Below, piece after piece: positions 1-6,114 of a DNA stretch of 8,752 bases. Each line of letters starts with the position of its first letter. Within the stretch, counting starts at the first letter, position 1. A program made the position numbers and the translations under genes. A model generated the notes under the pieces. It was not told where the DNA came from. It did not search any database and saw only the letters and a program-made list of their open reading frames with translations. Source of the stretch: Planctomycetota bacterium (GTDB lineage Bacteria > Planctomycetota > Phycisphaerae > UBA1845 > Fen-1342); NCBI GenBank assembly GCA_030616465.1, contig JAUWXH010000049.1, forward strand, positions 1 to 8,752. Direction: 5' to 3'.

Positions 1-393
1 GTGAAGGCACACCAAGGCCAGCGCAAACCAGGCCAGACTCACGAGCCGGTGGCCGGCCGCGTTGCGACCGAACAGGCGCACGTCGAGGTAGAAGGACAGT
101 TCGGCGAGCGGCCGGAAGAAGTCGATACGCTTGCGTTCCGGCGACCACCAGGGCCACGTGCTGCGGTCACGCACCTGACGCCAGGCTTCATCCGTGGGCG
201 CGAAGCGGAACAGGTCAAGCCGATCGGACTCGCCGTGGATGTAGCGCTCGGCCTTCAGAAGCAGGTTCAGGTCGTCACATACGAACGGGCCGGTGACCGT
301 CCAGGCGTACAATAGCAGCGGCAGGCCGAGCCACACCGCTCGGCGCGGCGCGGCTCTTGCAAGCAGCTTGAAGGGCCTATCCAAACGAGACAC
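1..393 (-). CDS. N-terminus of polytopic GT-C-like membrane glycosyltransferase (partial)
   Basis: The minus strand reads openly from a GTG at 393 to the window edge, giving 131 codons with no stop; the C-terminus lies outside. An in-frame TAA lies four codons upstream of the GTG, so the start must be this GTG or the CTG two codons before it. Residues about 20-38 form a hydrophobic membrane segment. It is followed by an acidic CDDLNLLLKA motif (39-48), then RPLAELSFYLDVRLFG (94-109), NAAGHRLVSLAW and a second hydrophobic stretch at the edge. A first helix, an extracytoplasmic Asp-Asp pair, an RPL segment and a G-x-N-x-x-GHRL segment entering helix 2 is the pattern I know from PMT/ArnT-like GT-C proteins, common in Planctomycetota and often carrying C-terminal TPRs. 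By family, such enzymes move sugars from lipid-linked donors at the membrane. Existence is well supported; the exact family is an inference from 131 residues. Confidence 0.65.
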   Translation of the reverse strand, partial: MSRLDRPFKLLARAAPRRAVWLGLPLLLYAWTVTGPFVCDDLNLLLKAERYIHGESDRLDLFRFAPTDEAWRQVRDRSTWPWWSPERKRIDFFRPLAELSFYLDVRLFGRNAAGHRLVSLAWFALALVCLH

Positions 394-401
394 GGCCAGG
401 G

Positions 402-429
402 ATTATCGTGCCTGGCGGTGGCTTGGCAA
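402..429 (-). promoter_or_regulatory. Candidate sigma70-type promoter for the membrane protein gene
   Basis: On the minus strand, TTGCCA (429 down to 424) matches the -35 consensus at five of six positions. GATAAT (407 down to 402) matches the -10 consensus at five of six, with a 16-base spacer. A transcription start about seven bases beyond the -10 would fall near 395, practically at the GTG start at 393, and I see no Shine-Dalgarno sequence before that GTG. The combination suggests a leaderless or nearly leaderless transcript. The rest of the 213-base divergent gap (394-606) shows no convincing plus-strand promoter. Its only other visible structure is a short perfect palindrome, TTGGTCACCAA, at 539-549. 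A six-base match in each box can arise by chance, so this is a candidate only. Confidence 0.4.
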
Positions 430-594
430 GCGTGGCCGGCGATGGCGACCGGGATGCGATCGCAACCGGTAGTGGCAGCATTGGTGCACAGCGGACGGCG
501 CTTGGCGCGGTCGCGAGAAGAGTCGAGGATCCGCATTGTTGGTCACCAAAAGCATAGGGATCGGGAGATCACCTTCGCGGGGCCCGTTCTTGGC

Positions 595-600
595 GAGGAG
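595..600 (+). promoter_or_regulatory. Shine-Dalgarno that fixes the beta-helix gene start
   Basis: GAGGAG lies six bases before the ATG at 607. The reading frame stays open upstream to 418, but only this ATG has a ribosome binding site and begins directly with a signal peptide, so it is chosen over the upstream ATG. Confidence 0.75.
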
Positions 601-606
601 TTGCTC

Positions 607-1845
607 ATGTCCCCAAACCGTTCGTTCATTTCGTCCGGCAGCGGCGCTCTCCTGGCGACCGGGGTAGCGCTGATCACGATCGCCGGCCATCTGCACGCGC
701 AGCCTAGTCCGCAGGCAGACCAGGGACGGCTCAGACAGCCCGTACCCGAACGAATTCATGTGGACGCCGCACGCGGAAACGACCGCAACCCGGGTACACG
801 CGAGCGGCCGCTGAAGTCGATTTCGGCAGCAGTGGCATTGCTCCCCGAGCTACTGACTCGGTCCGCGACTATCGAAGTGGTCGGTGGGACGTACAAGAGC
901 ACAGGCGGCCACGGCATGGCCGGCAACTGCCTGGAGCTGATGCGCCGCATGCGGCCTCAAGTGGAAGTGCGCATTGTCGGTCGGCCCAACAGGCCAGGGC
1001 AGAAGCCGACACTGGCATGGGAAGGCGGGCCGGCCATGATTGACGTGCGCGAGGGGAACTGGTGGCTGGAGAACGTCCAAATCGGCTCGGGCTCGACGCG
1101 GCAGCGACGCGGCGTCATGGTGGCGGGCCCCGGGCACATCACGCTCAAGAACATCACTTTCCGCACGCGGAGTCACTCCGATGCCGGTATCTACGCCCAT
1201 CGGGGAGGAAAGGTTTCACTGCGGGGCGCCATCAAGCTCAACGAACATCTGCACGACAAGGCGGGCGATGAGACCTTCGCCGGAATCATCGCGACCGACC
1301 ATGGCTTGGTCCGCTTCCGGGAACGAGAGGGTGCGTCGCTGGAGATCGGGAACGGAAGCCTTTCGGCCGGCTACTACGGGTGCATTCGCCTCGGCTGCGA
1401 GACGGCCCGTATTACCAGTTGGGGCGAGCAGTCAAACAATCTCGCGATCAACAACGGCGGCCGCATCGACCTCCACAACACGACGACGCGGCTGTGCGCG
1501 AAGAAGCGACGAAACACGCCGATCGGCCTCGAACACGACGGGCACATCTTGGCGGAGGATGCACACATCATCATTGAGGGGGAAAACGAAGACGCAATCG
1601 CGCTTCAGAAAGCCAGCACGCTCACGTGTAACGACATCGAGCTGCGCGGTCTGTTCAGGACGACGATCTGGGCAAGCAGCGGCTCAATGTTCGTCGGCCG
1701 CTTCCTGACCGACGTTACGCGCGTGCACGCCACTACCGGCGCGAGTATCAACATCGAAGCGGTCGATGGACAGATCATCGGTCCGGTGTCGGCGGAGCAC
1801 TGCGGAGTTGTCTCACTCCCGGACCGGAACGTGTTTTCCGAGTGA
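607..1845 (+). CDS. Secreted right-handed beta-helix (DUF1565-like) protein
   Basis: The gene encodes 412 residues. Residues 1-31 look like a Sec signal peptide: a hydrophobic core ALLATGVALITIAG, then HLHA before Q32 as a likely signal peptidase I site. The start of the mature protein, IHVDAARGNDRNPGTRERPL (50-69) followed by KSISAAVALL, closely follows the pattern (I/Y)-x-V-(D/S)-x-x-x-GND-x-x-x-GT-x-x-x-P-(F/L)-x-(T/S)-I at the head of many DUF1565/pectate-lyase-fold surface proteins. The rest is short beta-strand-like turns with many Gly and Asn residues (for example WWLENVQIGSG, HITLKNITFRTRS, LAINNGGRIDLHN, IIIEGENEDAIALQK), typical of right-handed parallel beta-helix coils. No catalytic residues of a polysaccharide lyase or glycosidase can be assigned, so activity is unknown; glycan binding or a structural role are alternatives. 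The downstream LanC-like gene starts 43 bases after the stop and is probably co-transcribed. Confidence 0.85.
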   Translation: MSPNRSFISSGSGALLATGVALITIAGHLHAQPSPQADQGRLRQPVPERIHVDAARGNDRNPGTRERPLKSISAAVALLPELLTRSATIEVVGGTYKSTGGHGMAGNCLELMRRMRPQVEVRIVGRPNRPGQKPTLAWEGGPAMIDVREGNWWLENVQIGSGSTRQRRGVMVAGPGHITLKNITFRTRSHSDAGIYAHRGGKVSLRGAIKLNEHLHDKAGDETFAGIIATDHGLVRFREREGASLEIGNGSLSAGYYGCIRLGCETARITSWGEQSNNLAINNGGRIDLHNTTTRLCAKKRRNTPIGLEHDGHILAEDAHIIIEGENEDAIALQKASTLTCNDIELRGLFRTTIWASSGSMFVGRFLTDVTRVHATTGASINIEAVDGQIIGPVSAEHCGVVSLPDRNVFSE

Positions 1846-1888
1846 GCGCCCTCCCGGGCCTGATGAGCATCCGAGGCGGATTCTGACT

Positions 1889-3208
1889 ATGTGCCGAGCA
1901 CTGCCGATCACGGCAGCTATCCTTTGCCTGACCGGCTGCACCCCCCCCCGACAGGACCGTCTATATCTCGACGCCGCGCTACGGGCTGCGAGTTGGATCC
2001 AGTCCGTCGAACAAGCTACCGACGCCGGCAAGACCTGGCCGGCGGACCCCGAGAATCCCGGGCAAGTCGTCATCGACCTCTACGCAGGTTCAGCCGGCGT
2101 CGTGCTGTTCTTTCTCGAAGCCTACGCAACGACCGGGACCACACAGTTCCTCGCCGACGCCCGCGCCGGGGCCGACGATCTGCTCGCGCGCATCCCGGAG
2201 GACCTCAGCCGGCAAGGCGCGGGCCTCTATACCGGCGTGGCGGGCATGGGTTTCGCGCTGCTGGAGACGTACCAGGCCACCGGCGACCAGAGATACCGGG
2301 CCGGTGTCGAGCGTATCGTGAAGCTCCTGCGCACACAGGCGCGCGAGTCAGGGGACGGGATCGAGTGGAATAACGTGACCGACATCATCGGCGGCAGCGC
2401 GGGGACCGGGCTTTTCCTCCTGTACGTCGCCGACGAGCTCGACGCCCCCGAAGCCCGCAAGCTGGCCGTTGCGGCGGGTCGGCGGCTGGTGCAGTTGGGA
2501 CAGGACGCCGAACGCGGCAAGAAATGGGCGATGTCCCCCAACTACGATCGCCTGATGCCGAACTTCTCGCACGGCACCGCCGGCGTCGCCTACTTCCTGG
2601 CGACACTCTACCAGCAGACCGGCGAGCGGGCCTTCTTAGACGCCGCTATCGCCGGCGCCCGCTATCTACAAGCCGTCGCGAAGACCGACGACGGCGGCTG
2701 CCTGATCTTCCATCACGAGCCCGGCGGCGAAGACCTGTTCTACCTCGGCTGGTGTCACGGCCCGGTCGGCACCGCCCGGCTGTTCTATCGCCTGGCTGAG
2801 GTGACCGACGATCCCGAGTGGATGACCTGGGTCAGGAAGTGCGCCCGTTCGCTGATGATCAGCGGCATTCCCGAACGGCGGAGGCCCGGTCACTGGAATA
2901 ACGTCGGCCAATGCTGCGGCGCGGTGGGTGTGGCACAGTTCTTCCTCGACCTGCATCGCGTGACCGGCGAGCGCGAGTACCTGGACTTCGCGATGCGCGT
3001 CACCGCCGACCTGCTCGGCCGCGCAACACGTACCGATGGCGGGTTGAAGTGGGTCCAGGCGGAGCACCGCGTCCGCCCTGAGTTGCTGGTTGCTCAGACC
3101 GGGTACATGCAGGGTGCTGCCGGCATCGGCCTGCTGCTCCTGCACGTGGACGCGTTCAACAACAACCGCCAGCCGACAATCGCCCTCCCCGACACTCCCT
3201 TTGAGTAG
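1889..3208 (+). CDS. LanC-like (lanthionine synthetase C family) lipoprotein
   Basis: The product is 439 residues, close to NisC and LANCL proteins in size once the signal is removed. The ATG at 1889 is chosen because it begins a lipoprotein signal: hydrophobic residues 5-14, then lipobox LTGC with Cys17 as the lipidated residue. A weak GAGG (1873-1876) lies 12 bases upstream. Seven GxxG motifs recur around the chain: YAGSAG 65-70, YTGVAG 114-119, IGGSAG 167-172, SHGTAG 227-232, CHGPVG 289-294, CCGAVG 342-347 and MQGAAG 407-412. This is the seven-fold inner toroid of LanC. His228 matches the active-site His of NisC (His212). Cys289 and Cys342 match zinc ligands Cys284 and Cys330. The third ligand, His331 in NisC, is Cys343 here, and NisC Arg280 is replaced by Tyr285. 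Known family members are cytoplasmic, either cyclising lanthipeptides or, as LANCL, adding glutathione to dehydroamino acids. The substrate here is unknown, and no dehydratase or precursor gene is nearby. Confidence 0.88.
   Translation: MCRALPITAAILCLTGCTPPRQDRLYLDAALRAASWIQSVEQATDAGKTWPADPENPGQVVIDLYAGSAGVVLFFLEAYATTGTTQFLADARAGADDLLARIPEDLSRQGAGLYTGVAGMGFALLETYQATGDQRYRAGVERIVKLLRTQARESGDGIEWNNVTDIIGGSAGTGLFLLYVADELDAPEARKLAVAAGRRLVQLGQDAERGKKWAMSPNYDRLMPNFSHGTAGVAYFLATLYQQTGERAFLDAAIAGARYLQAVAKTDDGGCLIFHHEPGGEDLFYLGWCHGPVGTARLFYRLAEVTDDPEWMTWVRKCARSLMISGIPERRRPGHWNNVGQCCGAVGVAQFFLDLHRVTGEREYLDFAMRVTADLLGRATRTDGGLKWVQAEHRVRPELLVAQTGYMQGAAGIGLLLLHVDAFNNNRQPTIALPDTPFE
1941..1949 (+). repeat. 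Poly-C tract (nine C) just after the lipobox codon
   Basis: Nine consecutive C bases cover codons 18-21 of the LanC-like gene (Thr-Pro-Pro-Arg), directly after the Cys17 codon of the lipobox. In the sequence given, the frame is intact across the tract. A gain or loss of one base would separate the signal peptide from the mature protein. Such tracts can slip during replication and are also common places for sequencing errors. Confidence 0.9.
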
Positions 3209-3250
3209 CGCCACGGCACGCGGCGGCTCGGCAGCGTCAGCACCTTACGA

Positions 3251-3298
3251 ACACGGCGTGTGTGGGCGCTATGCCCGAGGGTCAACCACTCACTTGAC
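3251..3298. repeat. Two small inverted repeats in the LanC-like/M64 gap
   Basis: In the 134-base gap before the peptidase gene, ACACGGCGTGT (3251-3261) is a perfect 5+1+5 palindrome. Further on, GTCAA (3281-3285) is mirrored by TTGAC (3294-3298) across eight bases. Either could be an operator half-site pair or chance in GC-rich DNA. Neither is followed by a T run, so they do not look like a rho-independent terminator. The TTGAC at 3294 could also be part of a -35 box, but no matching -10 hexamer follows at the right distance. Confidence 0.3.
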
Positions 3299-3329
3299 TT
3301 GATCTGCGGCCGACCGGAGCATGCCGGCC

Positions 3330-3336
3330 AAGGAGG
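3330..3336 (+). promoter_or_regulatory. Strong Shine-Dalgarno of the M64 peptidase gene
   Basis: AAGGAGG, a full anti-16S match, lies six bases before the ATG at 3343. It is the strongest ribosome binding site in the window and fixes the start of the peptidase gene. Confidence 0.85.
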
Positions 3337-3342
3337 ACGACC

Positions 3343-4761
3343 ATGAAGCTGCGCTCGATGACCGCGATTGCACTCGCGCTAGTCGCGGTCATGTCCGCCA
3401 GCGCCGGGTTCGACAACGATTTCAGCGGAGCAACATTGCGGGTTGACTACTACCATACTGGTACGGCAAGCGCGGAGCACCTGGCTCTCGACCGCGTGCG
3501 AGTGGAGGGCCCGTGGCCCGGAAGCCGGACACAACTGATCGACACCACCAATCTGGGCAGGTACCTGGTGGAAGTTGTGGACCTGGACAGCAACCGGCTG
3601 CTGTACACGCGCGGGTTTTGCAGCATCTACGGCGAGTGGGAGACCACCGGGGAGGCCCAGGAGGGCACCTGGCGTGCCATACCTGAGGCTGTCCGTGTCC
3701 CCGAGCCCCGCCGACCGTTTCAACTCCGGATTCGAAAGCGCGACCGGCAACAGAGCTTCCGGGAAATATGGAGTATTAGCATCGATCCGGCTTCGAGGTT
3801 TGTCGATCGTGCCCCGGTTCCCAGCGGGGATGTGTGGGCGGTGATGGAGCACGGCGACCCTTCGGTGAAGGTGGACCTGGTCGTTCTGGGCGACGGCTAC
3901 ACCGCGAAGGAAATGGACAAGTTCCGCGCTGACGTCGAACGCATCGTTGGGGCGTTGTTAGCTATCGAGCCTTTTGCATCACACAAGCAAGACTTCAACG
4001 TGCGAGCCGTCAATACGCTAGCGGAGCATTCGGGCATCTCCCGTCCGCGTGCGGGCGTCTTCCGCAACACGCCGCTTGGGACCCGCTACAACGCATTCGA
4101 CCTGGAGCGGTACGTTCTCACGTTTGACGATCGGGCCTGGCGGGATGCGGCATCGGCGGCGCCGTACGACTTCGCTCTGATTCTGGTCAACGAGCGGGAG
4201 TATGGCGGCGGCGGCATCCACAACCTCTACGCCATCACTGCCGCGGGCTCGCCGTCGGCCCCGTGCCTCGTAGCCCACGAGTTCGGCCATCACTTCGCCG
4301 GCCTGGCGGACGAATACTACACAGGGAGCGTGGCCTACCAGGATTTGCCCGGCGGGAAGGTAGAACCGTGGGAGCCCAACGTAACGGCGCTACTGGACCC
4401 CACGAAGCTGAAGTGGCGCGACCTGGTCTTGCCCGACACACCGCTGCCCACGCCCTGGAACAAGGCCGCGTTCGAGAAGCGATCCTGGGAATCGCAGGGC
4501 CGCCGGAAGGCGTCGCAGGCCGAGGAGGTCCCGGAGCAAGCCGCGGACGCAGCCCGCCGTGAGAGGCGGGAACGCTTGATTGAACTGCTTGGCAAGAATG
4601 AGTACGCCGACAAGGTCGGAGTTTTCGAGGGAGCCATGTACGTGGCGAAGGGTCTCTACCGGCCCGGCGTGGACTGCCTCATGTTCGAGATGACCGAGGC
4701 TCGCTTCTGTCCGGTGTGCAGGCGGGCTATCGAACGCATCATCGACCTGTACACGCGGTAG
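3343..4761 (+). CDS. Secreted M64 family zinc metallopeptidase (IgA peptidase M64-like)
   Basis: The product is 472 residues with a Sec signal peptide (hydrophobic 7-18, SASA then Gly22). Residues about 30-150 are the M64 N-terminal beta-sandwich domain: LRVDYYHTGTASAE, a VEGPWPGS segment, then LLYTRGFCSIYGEWETTGEA spread over 86-105. The catalytic domain begins near 177 with VDLVVLGDGYTAKEMDKF. It holds the zinc signature HEFGHHFAGLADEYY (312-326): His312 and His316 as ligands, Glu313 as the catalytic base and Asp323 as the likely third ligand. The C-terminus has KGLYRPGVDCLMFEM and FCPVC (Cys456, Cys459), which I recall as usual for the family. A charged, probably helical stretch (about 383-415) precedes them. 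The family is named for an IgA1-cleaving Clostridium ramosum enzyme, but most members have unknown substrates, so IgA cleavage should not be assumed. It follows the LanC-like gene by 134 bases and converges with the M19 gene with 28 bases between stops. Confidence 0.93.
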   Translation: MKLRSMTAIALALVAVMSASAGFDNDFSGATLRVDYYHTGTASAEHLALDRVRVEGPWPGSRTQLIDTTNLGRYLVEVVDLDSNRLLYTRGFCSIYGEWETTGEAQEGTWRAIPEAVRVPEPRRPFQLRIRKRDRQQSFREIWSISIDPASRFVDRAPVPSGDVWAVMEHGDPSVKVDLVVLGDGYTAKEMDKFRADVERIVGALLAIEPFASHKQDFNVRAVNTLAEHSGISRPRAGVFRNTPLGTRYNAFDLERYVLTFDDRAWRDAASAAPYDFALILVNEREYGGGGIHNLYAITAAGSPSAPCLVAHEFGHHFAGLADEYYTGSVAYQDLPGGKVEPWEPNVTALLDPTKLKWRDLVLPDTPLPTPWNKAAFEKRSWESQGRRKASQAEEVPEQAADAARRERRERLIELLGKNEYADKVGVFEGAMYVAKGLYRPGVDCLMFEMTEARFCPVCRRAIERIIDLYTR

Positions 4762-4789
4762 CGCTTTTGGCGGCTTCTCGGTCCACACC

Positions 4790-6076
4790 TCATCGCTCGT
4801 CTTTCCAGTTGCGCGCCACGTCTTCGGCGCGTCTCAGTGCCCGCAGCAGATTGCCGCCCATGATCTTGTGAATATCCTCCTGCGAATACCCGCGGTTGAG
4901 GAGCTCCTGCGTAATGTAGGGATAGCAGGAGACATCTTCGAGCTGCGCGGGCGTTTTGGAGATCCCATCATAATCAGAGCCGAGGCCGACATGATCGATC
5001 CCGGCCACCCTGGCGATATGATCGATGTGATCGACCAGCGTGTGCACACTGCCGGCAGGAATCGGGTTTGCGCGGCGCCACTGTTGCCAAGCCTTCCGGA
5101 AGTCGGCGTCGTCAGGATGCTTCTCGCGCAGCTCGCGGTGCATCTGGAACACGCGCTGCGTCACGCGCGCCCCTTCCGGATCGATGAATCCGGAGAAGAA
5201 GTTGACCATGACCACTCCGCCATTGGCGGCCACCAGATGCAACACGTCGTCGGGCACGTTGCGCGGGTGCGGGGCGACCGCGTAGGCCGACGAGTGCGAC
5301 GCGATCACCGGGGCCCGGCTGACACGCAGCACATCTCGCATCGCCTCGGCGGAGACGTGCGAGATATCCACGAGCATGCCCAACCGGTTCATCTCCCGTA
5401 TCACCGTTTCGCCAAAGGGTGACAGGCCGCCGTGGCGGGGTTCATCGGTGGCGGAGTCGGCCCAGTCGTGCGTTTCGGAGTGCGTCAGCGTCATGTAGCG
5501 GACGCCAAGAGCATGAAACATCCGCAGAACGCCGAGTGAACTCTCGATTGCGTGGCCTCCCTCGACAGCGATCAGCGCGGCGATCTTGCCCGCGCGGTGG
5601 ATGCGCACGACGTCGTCCGCCGAGTAGGCCATCTCGAAGTGTTTCGGGTAGTGCCGCACCATCCGGTGGATCAGGTCGATCTGTTCGAGGGCATAGCGGG
5701 CCGCCCCGCCCGTGCGCATCTTCTCGGGCGGAACCCACGCCACCCAGAACTGCGCTCCGACGCCGCCCCGCCGAAGGCGCGGGATATCCGTGTGCAGGTC
5801 CTTCTGGGGTTGGGATATGTCCAACTTGTTGAAGGATGAATCTGCCCGGCTGCGGATTCTCTCGGGCAGGTCATTGTGGCCGTCGATCAGCAGGCCGGCG
5901 CGATGGATGCGCCGGGCCTCGTCGGTCAACTCCACAGGCTCGTGCTTCCGGTTCTCGGCAGCCGGCAGAGTCGATGTTCGATCAACACGAGACTGCACCC
6001 CGGTTGCAACGTGACTACACGAAACTGTGGTCAGACACCACACGGCGAGTGCAAGCCACAGCTTTCCTGCTCGCAT
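4790..6076 (-). CDS. Membrane dipeptidase, peptidase family M19, predicted lipoprotein
   Basis: The product is 428 residues. The N-terminus MRAGKLWLALAVWCLTTVSC ends in an acceptable though not ideal lipobox (TTVSC, Cys20), so the enzyme is probably anchored to a membrane on the outside of the cytoplasm. The M19 fold is clear: the metal-binding LIDGHNDLP (His67, Asp69), the bridging Glu in AVEGGHAIESSLGV (Glu172), VDISHVS (His240), VIASHSSAYAVAPHPRN (His261, Arg272) and GLGSDYDG (Asp368). These match the binuclear zinc and substrate residues of human renal dipeptidase, so activity is likely. The family hydrolyses dipeptides, including Cys-Gly and some D-amino-acid and beta-lactam substrates. 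The start at 6076 has a good GAGGAG. The gene is last in a tight minus-strand series, 38 bases after the chorismatase-like gene. Confidence 0.94.
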   Translation of the reverse strand: MRAGKLWLALAVWCLTTVSCSHVATGVQSRVDRTSTLPAAENRKHEPVELTDEARRIHRAGLLIDGHNDLPERIRSRADSSFNKLDISQPQKDLHTDIPRLRRGGVGAQFWVAWVPPEKMRTGGAARYALEQIDLIHRMVRHYPKHFEMAYSADDVVRIHRAGKIAALIAVEGGHAIESSLGVLRMFHALGVRYMTLTHSETHDWADSATDEPRHGGLSPFGETVIREMNRLGMLVDISHVSAEAMRDVLRVSRAPVIASHSSAYAVAPHPRNVPDDVLHLVAANGGVVMVNFFSGFIDPEGARVTQRVFQMHRELREKHPDDADFRKAWQQWRRANPIPAGSVHTLVDHIDHIARVAGIDHVGLGSDYDGISKTPAQLEDVSCYPYITQELLNRGYSQEDIHKIMGGNLLRALRRAEDVARNWKDER

Positions 6077-6082
6077 CAGGTT

Positions 6083-6088
6083 CTCCTC
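6083..6088 (-). promoter_or_regulatory. Shine-Dalgarno of the M19 dipeptidase gene
   Basis: On the minus strand GAGGAG lies six bases before the ATG at 6076, inside the 38-base gap after the chorismatase-like gene. It supports this start, which begins directly with the lipoprotein signal. Confidence 0.75.
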
Positions 6089-6114
6089 AATCGGCGTTTA
6101 CAATTAGGCCGGGT

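Noticed and set aside
418..606. In-frame upstream extension of the beta-helix gene from the ATG at 418
   Set aside because: It would bury the signal peptide 63 residues into the protein. The ATG at 607 has a good Shine-Dalgarno, while 418 has none, and the extension resembles translated non-coding GC-rich DNA.
1766..1888. Upstream start of the LanC-like gene inside the beta-helix gene
   Set aside because: The extension overlaps the end of the beta-helix gene in another frame, and the lipoprotein signal begins cleanly at 1889.
2666..3214. Minus-strand ORF of 182 codons opposite the LanC-like gene
   Set aside because: It is antisense to the conserved WCHG and C-C-G motifs and is best explained as a GC-rich shadow frame.
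3259..3302. Tiny Cys/Ser/Thr-containing ORF between the LanC-like and M64 genes as a possible lanthipeptide precursor
   Set aside because: It starts with GTG, has no Shine-Dalgarno, is about 14 codons, lacks a leader region, and no dehydratase is nearby. It cannot be supported as a precursor.
3294..3322. TTGACT as the -35 box of a promoter for the M64 gene
   Set aside because: The bases 16-18 positions downstream (GGAGCA/GAGCAT) do not resemble a -10 hexamer.
4762..4789. Bidirectional terminator between the converging M64 and M19 genes
   Set aside because: The 28 bases contain no clear GC-rich stem followed by a T run on either strand.
4868..5422. Long plus-strand ORF of 184 codons opposite the M19 gene
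   Set aside because: The minus frame has unmistakable M19 motifs throughout; the plus frame is a high-GC shadow without recognisable domains or a ribosome binding site.
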